Source: Heracleum sosnowskyi
Taxonomy: Eukaryota; Streptophyta; Magnoliopsida; Apiales; Apiaceae
Assembly (NCBI GenBank): GCA_030848705.1
Contig: JAUIZM010000017.1
Coordinates: 1,364,001 to 1,428,000, forward strand
Reading direction: 5' to 3'
Length of the DNA: 64,000 nucleotides
Part shown: positions 1 through 11,400 of the stretch, piece by piece
Layout: every line of letters starts with the position of its first letter
Position numbering within the stretch: position 1 is the first letter of the stretch
The notes under the pieces: generated by a model
The model's database searches: none
What the model was told of the DNA's origin: nothing
The model's input: only the letters and a program-made list of their open reading frames with translations
Translations under genes and position numbers: made by a program

Positions 1-106
1 GTTTACATGGTATATATGATGGTACCATGGCAAACTCAATGTCTAATATTTTACTACATAATAAAACGTCTCTCTCTCCCTCCATCTCTCTCCAACATAT
101 TATGGA

Positions 107-518
107 CGTGTTTGAACACCGGTTTATAAGTTAGCTTATGACTTATAACCCCATTTCAGTTTATTTCAGTTTATGAGGGTGTTTGTGTACTCAGCTTATA
201 TGATAACTTATAACTTATAAATTGATAAGTTGAATGTTAGAAATCATCAACATTTTACTTAACTTATCAACTTATATTCTTTGATTTCTTTATTTTTTTA
301 ATACTTTATATATTTACCTTTGTGTTTTTAAATATTTTTTTAATTTAAAATGCAAGTGTTGAAATCATTGTATTTAATAATTATTTTTTCAAATTTAATT
401 TAGCAAACTCTTAACTAACTTATAAGTAAATTTATCCAAACACTCCATCAACTTATCACTTATAAAACACTTACTCAATTTAAACTATAAATCAACTTTT
501 TGTGATACCCCAAACACG
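107..518. repeat. hAT-like inverted-repeat MITE candidate
   Basis: The ends read CGTGTTTG and its complement CAAACACG. The interior is packed with CTTATAAGT-type words in both orientations. A second inverted pair (GGGTGTTTG near 173, CCAAACACTCC near 436) lies inside, suggesting a nested or partly duplicated element. I could not find a clean target duplication, so boundaries and family (hAT-like by the GTGTTTG end) are tentative. A CT-rich tract at 68-93 precedes it. Positions 519-729 are the proximal promoter and leader of the HD-Zip gene. Confidence 0.4.
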
Positions 519-729
519 CACAATGTCTTGTTCTCCAGTGCTGCATTCCTTGACACCCATGTCCCCAGCTCCGAATTACAAGTTAGATCTACGAAGCAAT
601 AACTATATTTAAGTCATGAAATCAAACACCAGTACTATACCCAAACCCTATAAAACACAAGAAGAAAGCTAAAGAGCTTTGGCAGCACTTTTACAAATTT
701 ATGATTTTCAGCTTCCAGCTGAACCTAAT

Positions 730-787
730 ATGTTTCAACCCTATCATGATCCCACTTCTATCTCTCCCCAACACTATCAAGGTTGTT

Positions 788-864
<77 letters not shown>

Positions 865-1895
865 TTACGCGCACACACGCTATATAGCACGCAGTTGGTG
901 TTTGTAATGGTAATATCTATGGTATACTAAGCATGATCTGCAGGTGTTTCACCAGTGTTGATGGGAAGATCGATGTCATTTACAGGAACAGAGAGGTGTG
1001 AAGAAGTGAGAGGAGAGGATGAGATGTCAGATGATGGATCGCAGTCAGTTGGAGAGAGGAAGAGGAGGCTTAACTTGGAACAAGTGAAAGCACTTGAGAA
1101 GAGCTTTGAATTGGGTAATAAGCTTGAACCTGAGAGGAAAATGCAGCTGGCTAGGTCTTTAGGACTACATCCCAGACAAATTGCTATATGGTTCCAGAAC
1201 AGGAGGGCTAGGTGGAAGACTAAGCAATTAGAGAGAGACTACGATATTCTCAAGAGACAATTTGATGCTCTTAAGACCGAAAACGATTCCCTCAAGTCTC
1301 ACAACAAGAAACTCCATGGAGAGGTATAATGTATATATAATGTATGATGCCAAGCTCTACTCCTAATACGTTAATCTTAACTGAATGGTTCCATTTTATA
1401 CCATACGCGCAGTTATTAGCACTAAAAGGTAGAGAATTAAGCAATGAGAACAGGACTATCAACCTCAACAAAGTAGTTCATGAAGATTCGTGGAGTAATG
1501 GAAGTGAAAATAGTAGTGATCATGTCAACATTACTACCACTGCAGGTAATCAATTATTCAAGTCAAAATACGAAAATGCTGATTTCTGCAAGAATATTAT
1601 GTTTGCAAATTCCAACATTCAGTAGCATAAATGTTTCTCAGTTATTAATATATACAGGAACTAAAACTAAGCACTTGACTTTCCTATTGATGTAAAGTTT
1701 AACAATTATCATCATATGTATGGTACAGGTCTAACTCAGGTATTCCTTCAAAGTTCATCATCTACACCAGACCTTTTGCATGCTCATCAAAGACTCAATG
1801 AAACAGTTCCGGACCAAACCTTCGTCAGCATGTTCAATGGCATCGATGAGCAACCTGGTTTCTGGCCATGGCCTGAGCAGCAAACTTTTCATTGA
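730..1895 (+). CDS. HD-Zip class I transcription factor, ATHB-20/HAT7-like
   Basis: Nuclear DNA-binding regulator of the homeodomain-leucine zipper I family. My splicing is 730-781, 944-1323, 1413-1545 and 1729-1895 (phases 1, 0, 1), giving 243 aa. The homeodomain lies in exon 2: the helix 3 signature IAIWFQNRRARWKTKQ is intact and the leucine zipper follows directly (LERDYDILKRQF onward). An acidic MSDDGSQS stretch precedes the homeodomain. The C-terminus SMFNGIDEQPGFWPW is an aromatic tail typical of the ATHB-20/-3/-13/-23 clade. The start chosen is the only in-frame ATG after a stop at 670; it has A at -3. Its frame runs back through MFQPYHDP, resembling the FMFQ start of relatives, so relatives may start further upstream. 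An out-of-frame ATG at 701 overlaps this start. Clade assignment is from memory of family sequences. Confidence 0.85.
789..862. repeat. (CT)37 microsatellite in intron 1 of the HD-Zip gene
   Basis: An uninterrupted 74-bp CT dinucleotide run fills almost half of the 162-bp first intron (782-943), starting only 7 bases after the 5' splice site. Length variation here would change intron size and the pyrimidine content next to the donor site. Confidence 0.97.
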
Positions 1896-2640
1896 CCACC
1901 ATCATCATAAATATCAACATTGATTTAAGTTGAATCCGATGATGATCACCTGAACGACAATACATGATAACAGCAATCTATTAGTATTTTGAATGTACGA
2001 TTCTATTAGTATTATCACACATTTGCTACATACAAATGCAGCAATCTTTTCTTTTTCTTTTTGCAAACCAGATGGACTACTTGGGGAAAAAAATGTTACA
2101 TGTGACAAGCATCTGCCACTGAATGTGTCTTCTACTCTGGCATGGGCCATCAACTGAAATTTGTATAATTAATTATTTGTGCACAGTCGAATAGCCAGTA
2201 GATGTATATGAATAAAGAGATTCTATTAAAGAATTATCATCGAATTTGTAGAGGCCAATGCTGGGGATCATAAAACGATTACATAGTATCTTAAGCAAAG
2301 TTGTCCAGCATCACTATCCTATGCATAACACAAATTAAGCGGTGATACTAATACATAATACACATACCAGATATTCTACAATACTTTCCGCACATAATAA
2401 GCATCCAACATAAAATCTAAATGGTAAAAGATGAAGTAATGGAAAAAGAGGCCGGGGAAGTGGAGAAAGGGGTAGGAAGAATTGAAAGCACAAATTCAAA
2501 GGGAAAAGAGTCCAAAGAGAAGGGCCGAGAATAAAACAGAAGGAAGAGTGTTCTGTATTTTTTTGGGTAGGGGCGGGGTCGTTTCTCTCAAGACTGACAT
2601 GTATATTAAATTTTTATATGAATTTAAGCCTGTTTAGCTT
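1896..2640. other. 3' flank of the HD-Zip gene, no gene seen
   Basis: This should contain the 3' UTR, followed by AT-rich sequence and a purine-rich tract (about 2420-2540). Short open frames here have no recognisable content. I see no RNA gene or element end. Confidence 0.5.
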
Positions 2641-3122
2641 TGGGTGTATTTAATTGGGATTTTAAATGATTTTTATGAATTTATGCAATTTTGGTGTATT
2701 CATTCTAGATTTTAAAAAATGCTTTAAAATTTTGTGGTATTCAATAAAGATTTCAAAAAGTCTTTTAAAATCTGGGTGTATTCAATTTAGATTTTAAAAA
2801 GTCTTTTAAAATCTAGTGGTATTCAATATGGATTTTAAAAAATACATTAAAATCTTGTGGTATTCAAAAGTCCGTGGACTTTTTTTTATTTGATAAAGTT
2901 GTGGATTTTCAAGGATTTGCTAGTGTATTTACATGTCTTGAAATCTTGTTAAAATCAATGAGATTTTGAAGGATTTGTCAGAAACTGCACTTTAAATCAG
3001 CAAGACTCTACAAGATTTTACACAAACTCTGCCAAAATCTACGTAAAATTAAAATCAACAACAATCTGTTAAAATCTACAGATTTTTATCAATCCATTAA
3101 AATCTAAATTGAATACACCTCC
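2641..3122. mobile_element. MITE-like element with GGTGTATTCAATT termini and internal subrepeats
   Basis: The left end GGGTGTATTTAATTGGGATTTTA is inverted at the right end, whose complement is GGAGGTGTATTCAATTTAGATTTT. Inside, the unit GTGTATTCAATTTAGATTTTAAAAAG recurs about four times between 2690 and 2870. The structure fits a non-autonomous DNA transposon whose terminus was internally amplified. I could not find a convincing target duplication, so superfamily is unassigned. Positions 3123-3238 hold nothing recognisable. Confidence 0.5.
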
Positions 3123-3276
3123 TTAGTCCTGCAGCCAAATGTCAGATCGTTTAAAAAGAATCCATGTGACACACTGCCTGTAAATCTGGATTTCTTCTTC
3201 TATCATATTTAATATCATTCTGAAATCAGTAGGTATATGTTGGAAACGTGATGGGTTTATTTAATATTTAAATAAG

Positions 3277-3280
<4 letters not shown>

Positions 3281-3312
<32 letters not shown>
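3281..3312. repeat. (AT)16 microsatellite
   Basis: Perfect AT dinucleotide run inside the LTR-like block of the copia relic. Confidence 0.95.
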
Positions 3313-3317
<5 letters not shown>

Positions 3318-3464
3318 GTAAAATACACTTGTATCTACTCATGCTCTGTGCTCTCTACGGAGGCACTTTTATTCTTTATCTACAACTTCTTCTATTGTCA
3401 TCTTCTAAGACGCAACAAGAAAAACTCTACATCCCACACTAAATATGGAAAGTTGGTTTGTTAA

Positions 3465-3656
3465 TTATAACACTCCCCCTCGAACACGACTTTCCATTCC
3501 GAACTTCTCTTTAATGTTGTGAAATATCTCCGGCTTCAGTGGCTTGGTAAAAATATCAGCAAGTTGATCTTCTGTTCTACAATGTAGTAGTTCCACAATT
3601 TTATCCTTTACTTGTTCTCGTATGAAATGGCATTTTATGGGAACTGGAGCATACAA
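3465..3656 (-). pseudogene. Copia RNase H C-terminal fragment
   Basis: About 63 codons carry the copia signature near the end of pol: IKCHFIREQV, then EDQLADIFTKPLKPEIFHNI, ending GGVL just before the polypurine tract. Everything upstream (integrase, reverse transcriptase) is missing, so this is a 3' remnant. It matches the - orientation of the adjacent LTR block. Confidence 0.8.
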
Positions 3657-3662
3657 ATGAGG

Positions 3663-4305
3663 GTTCTACTTGGTTCTCACGATAACTTGGATGTAGTTGA
3701 AAATGGGTATATCGAGCCTGAAAATGCAACTGCTGAAGCAGCTCTTACAAACGCTTAAAAGTCGACGTTGAGAGATAATCGTAAAAAAGACAAAAAAGCC
3801 TTGTTTACAATTTTTCAAGGTGCGGATGAATCAGTCTTTGAAAAAATCTCGGAAGCCAAAATAGCAAAAGATGCATGCGAAACTTTACAGAAATCGTTCC
3901 AAGATGTGGAGAAAGTTAAAAAAGTGCGGCTTCAAGTACTACGTGGAGAGTTTGAAAATATCAAAATGAAAAGTTCAGAAAATATCGGTGAATATGTTAC
4001 GCGTTTGAAAACGGTAACAAACGAAATGAAAAAAAACGGAGAAAGTCTCGATGATATTCGGGTGATGGAAAAACTACTTCGCTCATTGACACGAAAATTT
4101 GATTATGTTGTAACGTTGATCGAGGAGTCAAAAGACTTGTCCACAATTTCCATTGATGAGCTCGTAGGTTCTCTACAAGCCCATGAACAACGAATGAACC
4201 AATATGATGACGCTAATAATTTAGAGAAAGCCTTACAAAGTAAGGTGTCAATTAATGATGATCAAGATAATAATAGTTATGTACGAGGAAGAAAAAATTA
4301 TGACA
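3663..4305 (+). pseudogene. Copia gag (UBN2/Retrotran_gag_2) fragment
   Basis: The frame reads LLGSHDN, then RKKDKKALFTIFQGADES, ETLQKSFQDVEKVKKVRLQ, LRGEFENIKMKSSENIGEY and FDYVVTLIEESKDLSTISID. This is the classic UBN2-type copia gag core. An in-frame TAA at 3756-3758 interrupts it after ALTNA, and there is no zinc knuckle, protease or pol downstream. It is on the opposite strand to the RNase H remnant, so it cannot be the same uninterrupted element. Confidence 0.8.
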
Positions 4306-4475
4306 GCATATATTGTCTGCTATTTTCTTTACAATTTATTACAATGTATTTATAACATCAAGGAGTGGCAGTCATGTACTACTTATTTTCAATCAACCAT
4401 CCATCTTCTAAGACGCAGCAAGAAAAACTCTACATCCCACACTAAATATAAAAAGTTGGTTTGTTAATTCTAACA

Positions 4476-5037
4476 GGATATACGTGCATAAAAAATATTT
4501 GCAATCATGATAATTTTGCTCATAATCAACAAGCTGATTTATCATCTTCAGTTCGCCTTCAATTCATGTTCCATTGTTACATAGCATAAATATTTTGCAG
4601 AATATACCAGTCCTGAACCTCATTCACCGGAACGTGAGCCGATTTGTAATTGACTTTCTCTGTTCTTTTTTATTTATCGATATCTAGAGACCCTTGACCA
4701 GGGAATACACTGTAATTACCAATGTTCCTACTAAAGTTGTGTACTGCCACTAATGTAACAAAATATTATCCATGTACAAATTATAAACCGTATATAACAA
4801 GATCACTGCAATTGAAATTTAAAGAGTACACGTCTGATCTTCACTCTCCTCTCTGCATCTATACCCTTTACTGGTTGAACAAATTCTACACCTTCTAATT
4901 ACTGAATTGCTACCAGCTTTCAATTTAACTCAAATTCTAGTGATAAGAAGTATGGTTCTGCTTCAATGTTAGGGATAATGGGTACTAACCTACTGTTAGA
5001 GTACAGGGATATCCGCTAAATAAGGTACAGTTCTTCT
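4476..5037. other. Intergenic, downstream of the receptor kinase gene
   Basis: AT-rich sequence between the copia relic and the stop codon of the - strand kinase. It should contain the kinase 3' UTR. No coding, RNA or element signature is visible. Confidence 0.45.
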
Positions 5038-7008
5038 TCACTTTTGAAATTCCATAGAAACGTGTTGCATAGTTGGGCGCAATTTGGGATTAGAAGTTAG
5101 ACATGCCAGCGCCAAGTCCAGAACCAAAACAATGCCACGCTCGACCAATACATCTGTCGGACGGGGAAGGCGTGAATCTAGCACAGCATTCAACGTTAGA
5201 TCTTGAACGGATTTAAAAGTGGATAATGATGACAGTAGCTCTCCTGGATGTCTACCCATTATTATTTCCAGTGCCACAACTCCAAAGCTATACACATCAC
5301 ATCTTTCAGTTGCAACCATTGTGTAAGCAAGTTCTGCAAATAAATTTAAGTTACAGAATCGTTTAAATTGGAAATAATGTAAAGAAATGGAGACACTCTG
5401 TTTACCTGGAGCCATATATCCGAGAGTGCCTGCAGCTGCAGTATAGTAATTGGATGAATCTCGGTGTAGCAATCTCGCTGCACCAAAATCACCTACGAAA
5501 CCTTCCAGTTTCGAGTTCAATAATATGTTGTTGCTAGATATATCGCGATGAATGATGGATGGACTACAATCGTGATGCATGTAAGATAAAGCATGTGCTA
5601 TACTTTTTACAATATTTACCCTTCTTTCCCAACTCAAGTGAACAGCTCCTATTTCATCCCTCAACACACAGAATAAGCTTCCTCTTTCCATGTACTCGTA
5701 AACTAGAAACATACACCTGTCATGTAGACAAAATCCATATAGCTTAATGATGTTCTTATGTCTTATACTTGATAATACTTGTACTTCATTCCTGAAACTC
5801 TTTTCAAAAGCTGGCTCCTCACGTTCCATCTGGTGAAGTTTCTTGAGGGCAACCACTTTCCCACCTGGCAATGCTGCCGCATAAACACTGCCATAACCAC
5901 CTGTGCCAATGCAATTTTGTATGTCAAAGTTATTTGTTGCTTCTACAAGGTCTTTATAAGCTATAGTTCCATCATAATTCCATATTGATAACAGATCACC
6001 ATTCTTTAGTGCTTCACTCTTACTTTGAATTCTCTTAGACTTGTACTGCCTAATAAGTATGATACCAAGCAATAAGACCACAACAAAAACAGATACTGAA
6101 ACGGCAACACAGAGAACAATTAGGCCTTTCTTGCTGTTGGTGTTGCTATCGTTCTTCTCTGTTACAGTATTGCGTATGAATACCTCAAAACAAGTCCGTC
6201 GTCCACTGAGAGAATTGTTTGACAAGTCAATTGCAGAAAGCTGACACAAATGGCAAAGACAGGACGGGACTGTACCAGAAAGATCGTTGTGAGAGAGATT
6301 CAAGTAGAGTAAATTTGACATATTTTCCAGTGCAGAGGGTATAAATCCTGTGAGTTTATTCATACTCAAATCTAATCGTGTCAGATTCAAGTTCCTAAAA
6401 GAAGAAGGGATAGCACCAGTGAAGTAGTTTCTCTCAAGTTGCAGTATTTGCAAACGAGGCAAGTATCCCAAAGATGAAGGAATTAGTCCAACAAAGTTAT
6501 TAGCACCAAGATTTAGATATCTCAGATTTTTGTAGTTAATTTTTAAGGGAATCGATCCACTCAGATAATTACTCGATACATCAAGCCATCGTAATTCTGT
6601 GAGGTTAGTCAATGATTGAGGTACGTTCCCGCTAAGAGAATTTCGAGTAAGCACAAGGTTAGTAAGTTTCGAAAGCATACCAACTTGGGAAGGGATGTTT
6701 CCTTTCAGACCACAATCTCTGAGATCTAAGCTTTCTAAATTTGGTAAAGAAGCAAAGTTCAGCGCTTCCAGCTCGCCACCCACGTGCCAGCTTAGTTTTA
6801 TCTCAGTAACATTTCCAGCAACATTGCAACTAATCCCTTCCCAGCTGCAGTAATGCAAGTGTGAAGTATTGTGTCTTATCCACCAGCCGCAGCCAAGAAG
6901 AGTCTGCTCCTCCGTTGACGAATAATTTACATGGGAGTTGAAGGCACTAATATTAGCTACTACAAACATCACTACTAGCCATAAAAATGTAATGGATGAG
7001 TTCAACAT
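5038..7008 (-). CDS. LRR receptor-like kinase, MIK2-type (LRR XIIb-like), short ectodomain
   Basis: Predicted plasma-membrane receptor kinase. I start at the Met at 7008, followed by a hydrophobic signal peptide; the frame is open to 7131 but that extension has no signal-like start. Order: signal peptide, LRR N-cap with CSWEGISCN, about eight LRRs (from LPNLESLDLRDCGL to LSAIDLSNNSL), transmembrane segment GLIVLCVAVSVSVFVVVLLL, then the kinase. Kinase motifs seen: GTGGYGSVY loop, VVALKKL lysine, HRDISSNNILL (RD type), DFG in VGDFGAARLL, GTLGYMAPE after splicing. A 72-bp intron (5334-5405, phase 1) is in frame and stop-free, so it is easily misread as coding. Spliced length is about 632 aa. 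MIK2-type relatives usually have some twenty or more LRRs, so the ectodomain is reduced. It may be a functional short paralogue or a decayed copy. Confidence 0.8.
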   Translation of the reverse strand: MLNSSITFLWLVVMFVVANISAFNSHVNYSSTEEQTLLGCGWWIRHNTSHLHYCSWEGISCNVAGNVTEIKLSWHVGGELEALNFASLPNLESLDLRDCGLKGNIPSQVGMLSKLTNLVLTRNSLSGNVPQSLTNLTELRWLDVSSNYLSGSIPLKINYKNLRYLNLGANNFVGLIPSSLGYLPRLQILQLERNYFTGAIPSSFRNLNLTRLDLSMNKLTGFIPSALENMSNLLYLNLSHNDLSGTVPSCLCHLCQLSAIDLSNNSLSGRRTCFEVFIRNTVTEKNDSNTNSKKGLIVLCVAVSVSVFVVVLLLGIILIRQYKSKRIQSKSEALKNGDLLSIWNYDGTIAYKDLVEATNNFDIQNCIGTGGYGSVYAAALPGGKVVALKKLHQMEREEPAFEKSFRNEVQVLSSIRHKNIIKLYGFCLHDRCMFLVYEYMERGSLFCVLRDEIGAVHLSWERRVNIVKSIAHALSYMHHDCSPSIIHRDISSNNILLNSKLEGFVGDFGAARLLHRDSSNYYTAAAGTLGYMAPGKQSVSISLHYFQFKRFCNLNLFAELAYTMVATERCDVYSFGVVALEIIMGRHPGELLSSLSTFKSVQDLTLNAVLDSRLPRPTDVLVERGIVLVLDLALACLTSNPKLRPTMQHVSMEFQK

Positions 7009-7437
7009 ACCACCGGTGGTCGATAACGTGAACACAATCGATACAGATTTGAGTTTTGTTAGTATGTTTTTCGAGAATGATAGAACTTCTATAACTGGTC
7101 CTTTACCTATAACAGCACTCTCTAGGTTCAAATAAGGACGGAGTAAACGTGGACTTTATAAATGTCAAGATTGTGAGTGATACCTAACGATTCAAGGCAA
7201 TTTTAATTGTCAACAAAAAAGTAGCACTATTTACTTATTCACAAAACTGCTGACATTAGCGTGGAAAACAGAGTGAAAATAAAAAAGAGAAATAGGCTCC
7301 TGTATCTTTAGATTGAAGAACTGGTCATCTAAGTTGGTCTTCCATCAAATAGTAGTTGATAGGCTTTATCTAAAAAATCTATATTATATGCCAAAATTAT
7401 AACCAAACTCATAGGTTCAACAAATTTTAATTATGCA
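7009..7437. other. Promoter-side spacer of the receptor kinase
   Basis: Sequence 5' of the - strand kinase gene. AT-rich, with no recognisable gene or element up to the MITE target duplication at 7438. Confidence 0.4.
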
Positions 7438-7446
7438 TTATAATTT

Positions 7447-8053
7447 GGGTTATTAACATTTTAACCTTTAAAATTTCTCCAAAAATACATATCAATTCTC
7501 AAAGTAAAAAAATATACTTTCACATCCTTAACATTTGACAGTTGTACATCCCGCCCCTAAGTTTGTTGTAATTGATGAACACTTTGATTCAATTTTGTTT
7601 GTTTCTCTACTTACACCAGCAATGGCTCATCAATGTCTAGGATCCCTCCATTATCTTGGATACGACTTCGAAGTTGAAAACATTTTCATTGACTTCATTG
7701 ATTATTGCAGTATGCTCCTAACTATTCTATTATAGTTACTGTCCATCTCACCCATGACTACCTTTCTAGTATAACCACCTAATATTTATCAAAAAGATCA
7801 TCAACCCCAATGTTTGGTGGACTACAAAAATAACTCGATATAAGGATTAGAATGTACAAGTATACTATATTTTGAGAGTGATGAGTATTTTCATGCAATT
7901 TTGAGGGTCAAAATTAAGAGTATGATGGTAAAATTGGAAGAAAAAAAATGAAAAAAGTTGAAATATGTACAAGTGCCAAACTTCAGGGGTGTGAAAGTAC
8001 ATGTTTTAACTGTAAAGACCGGGAAACTTTGAGGGTCAAAATGGTAACAACCC
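7447..8053. mobile_element. Mutator-type MITE with 9-bp target duplication
   Basis: A 607-bp element bounded by perfect 9-bp direct repeats TTATAATTT (7438-7446 and 8054-8062). Imperfect long terminal inverted repeats start GGGTTATTAACATTTTAACC on the left and, by complement, GGGTTGTTACCATTTTGACCC on the right. Similarity continues inwards (left ATACTTTCACATCC, right complement GTACTTTCACACCC). A 9-bp duplication plus long inverted repeats is diagnostic of Mutator-like elements. It has no transposase, and the open frame inside is incidental. Confidence 0.85.
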
Positions 8054-8062
8054 TTATAATTT

Positions 8063-8477
8063 TAACCAACCCTGTTTAAATAAAAACACTAACCAAACCT
8101 ATTTGAGATGCTCTTAGTCAGGCTCTGATAACATTTTAACTATTTCCTATGGAAATTAATAGGCAAACTTAATTTGGATTATTTAGTTTGTTTGTAACAC
8201 AAAAAAACATTGTATGTGGTGTATGAATGGGTAAGCCATCAAGATTCAGGACCCTCATGCTTTTTTCCCCTCATGCTTCTATTATCATTGATGTACAAAA
8301 TATGCCAAGATAGGAGGAAAAGGTCCCTCCAAACCTGAATACAAAACAGGACCCTCAAAAAAGGGGGAAATTTAGAGTATGGTCTGTTGCTCGTTGAATC
8401 GAAGCAGAACCCCTAGCTTGTTACTACTACTATGGACGGGAAGAAGTGTCAGCACTGCTAGAGGCTTGGCAAGAATT
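8063..8477. other. Spacer and probable 3' UTR of the cysteine oxidase gene
   Basis: AT-rich spacer ending at the stop codon of the - strand gene. No other feature seen. Confidence 0.4.
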
Positions 8478-11400
8478 TCATTTGGCGATCAGCGGTCCAC
8501 TGTACGACACTCCATACACAGCTAAGCCCTCAGGTTTCTCCCTCTCTTGAAGCCATTCATAGCTTTCCTTCTCCTCTTCAGGGATGGATAATCCATCGGC
8601 TGTTTCATACACAACTACACAATTAGAATTTCTGGCTTTTAAGTCTCCACACACCCCCTATCCGTCTAGTTATAGTAGATATGTTTGTAGACGTAGAAGG
8701 TACAAAATATATTTATCCCCAAAAGATATCTAAAGGATGTACTGCTAGAAATGTCACATTTAGGTAAGAACTAGAAAAGTTACATGACAGATGCTCTAAG
8801 TTTACTTGCAACATGTACCTATGATGACTAGGAAAAAATTGAATTAAATTATTCCATATTCTGCATTCTGGGCCTATATTATATAGAAACTCATTATTAT
8901 GTCTACAGGCACCAGCCTAAACAAATAACTAGATCCATGTAGAATGACTTGTTAGGAATTTCTAAGATAAGAATGCATCTAGTACTAGGGCTACCGATAT
9001 TTGAAACTGCCTCGCAAGCTTTTTAGTCCGAGGAAAAACCAAAAATGTATCCCTCCTTCTTGCTGTCTTGGGACTAGCTAAAACTGAAAGTGTTAATGGA
9101 TCTGTAGATTTAGAACAGTGTGGGTATGCACAATAAAAACACCCGAAAGTAGATTTACGAATAAATAGAACTCCTAAGAGCACCATAAGTCCATAACGGA
9201 CAGTTTGCCGATGAAGATGGTAGCATACCTGAAATACGGTCAAGTGGGTGCTCAATGTAATATGCACAATGCCTGCCTTCCGGATCATTGTATGGTGGTC
9301 CAAGCACATCTAGCACCGCACATTGTGTCACAGCTGTGAAGCAGTGCATATTACCCCCCTCAGTTGGATAGAGGATGGAAGTGTCACAGGGAGCAGTAAA
9401 ATCCGAGTCCACCTTGACCTTCGCCAACCGTGCCTCAGCGTATAGATCCCCATTTCCTGACAGCAGCATTATCAACGTTGTAACCTTTAGCCTCTCTGAT
9501 AGATGTGAAAACAGGAAAAGAGAGTACATAGAAGAAAACTCCGTACTAACAGACATTTGTTTGGCATTAAATTAAATCAACTAACTGTAGGAGGAATCCT
9601 TTAATATTCAAGATTTCAAGGAAATATAATACAAACATAATATTAATTTCTAAAATTTCAAGCATATATAATTTTTTTATTGATCTTTTGCCAGACCCTT
9701 CGTTCCAACTTGGACCATACAACCTATGTAATATACTATGCCCCAACTGCTGTAATTATGTAAAACAAAGACAGTGTCCTTTCACTTTTACACAATGGAA
9801 ACTACCTACAATAATATTAAAGCTATAATTTATCTACTCATTTAACCTAACTTCGCAAAGCTGATACAAGATATTATAGCTACACTGTGTCAACTCAATT
9901 TACCACTAACTATCAAAACTGACGTAATATATTAAAATTCTCAAACCTATGATATACTATCAAATGTAAATAATTTTCAAACTGATTTAATGTTGTAGTT
10001 TGCAGTGTTCAAACAAAGCAGTTCACTAGTCTAGTCCTCTAGTTAGCTAGAGGCACATATAAGTAATTTGCACGCAGGAAACATTTATAACAAAAAAAGC
10101 ATGTCAGGCCTAAAAAAAAAGATGCTTAATTCATTCACATGATTCCAAAAGCAGCACAGCAGAACATACCATTTGAGCAATTGTTATCCGGAGCTTTCTT
10201 ACTTGGGGCACCATTTACCCAATCTAAAGATTTGATGTGCATGGTTCCAAATAGAAGTTTGCTGAACACCGTCATTTCGGGGTGATTGTGAAGCGGAATC
10301 ACAGCTGACGGCGGCAAGCAAAAGATCCCAATCTGTAAGAATTTGAGAGATCATTAAGTTAAAACAGAAAAAAAGGCACAAAACTAAACATCCAAGGGCA
10401 GCAACTATACATACTGAGAAGCTGTCACATTCGTGGATGTGTAAGTATGTAATTGTAGGGAATCCTTCTGTTTTTTGTTCCCTAAAAAATGGCATGTTTG
10501 GGTTCACGCCAACATCTGCTCCTGATATGCCATCTGCATACAGAACAAAGAAATATTGAGCAAATAAAGGATTATTTAAGCACATTGCCCTCTTAATTTT
10601 TGACATGTGTTCAGTAGCCATGAAATTTCTCCCAGCCTTCTTAATTGAACAAAAGAGAAGAAAAAGAAAACTTCCTGTATCCAACTTTCAACTATGCTTC
10701 ACAAAGTAATGGACTTTAAGGTTAAACAATACTTAGGCAGGTGAACCAAAACACTGAGCAGGCACTTGCTTTCAGTGTAATAATGCGGCAAAATACCTAA
10801 CGTCCTAACGCTCCATCTGGTTGGGCAGTATGCAATGGAGGAAGGAATGGAATATAAATTACAAGATAATTTAGAGGCGAGAGAGAATGACGGATGAGGT
10901 GAGAGTCATGAGACTGGAAAAAAGAAGTGGGAAATTTAAATGATCAGAAATGTAAAGGATAAAAAAATGGAAATTCAGTTCTCTAATCTGAACTAGAGGA
11001 AATAACAGTGGAATTAATGAAAATAACGCATACAAGTCCATAGACTACTTTTAAATGTCATTCCATTTCTACCCCATTTCATTCCTTTCAACCAAACATT
11101 GTGTAGTTAATTAAAAAATTGACAAATTAACTCCGAAAACTCAGTTGAAAGAATGCTTATGAGACTGTACTCAGACAATGAAAATTCCCCAAATTAACTG
11201 TCATCGTGACAAATTATCCTTCACTGAAAAGATGCCAAGCAAATAATATTTTTGAAAATTCTCACGGGGTACCACTTGTATCCTCACCTACCTACATTTC
11301 AATACTAAAGTAAAGATGTTCGCTTTTCATGGCACAACAGACAACTTCATACATTCGAACACTAAAACACACGTGCTCCTCTCTCGCTCCATACCCTAAC

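Larger units (their letters stand above)
3239..4475. mobile_element. Rearranged Ty1-copia relic with two LTR pieces
   Basis: Read on the - strand, 3239-3472 is a 234-bp LTR-like block (TGTTATAATT to TTTCCAACA), next to a polypurine tract (complement of CTCCCCCTCG at 3473). About 75 bp of its terminus recur in the same orientation at 4400-4475, ending in TAACA. Between them lie a - strand RNase H tail and a + strand gag fragment, so the interior was inverted or built from two elements. An (AT)16 microsatellite at 3281-3312 lies inside the left LTR. No exact 5-bp target duplication is visible (GTATA left, GGATA right). Confidence 0.6.

Noticed and set aside
3768..4355. Open frame as a host gene
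   Set aside because: It is a copia gag core in a relic with an in-frame stop upstream and LTR pieces on both sides.
7535..7735. 66-codon open frame on the + strand
   Set aside because: It lies inside the Mutator-type MITE and shows no homology signature.
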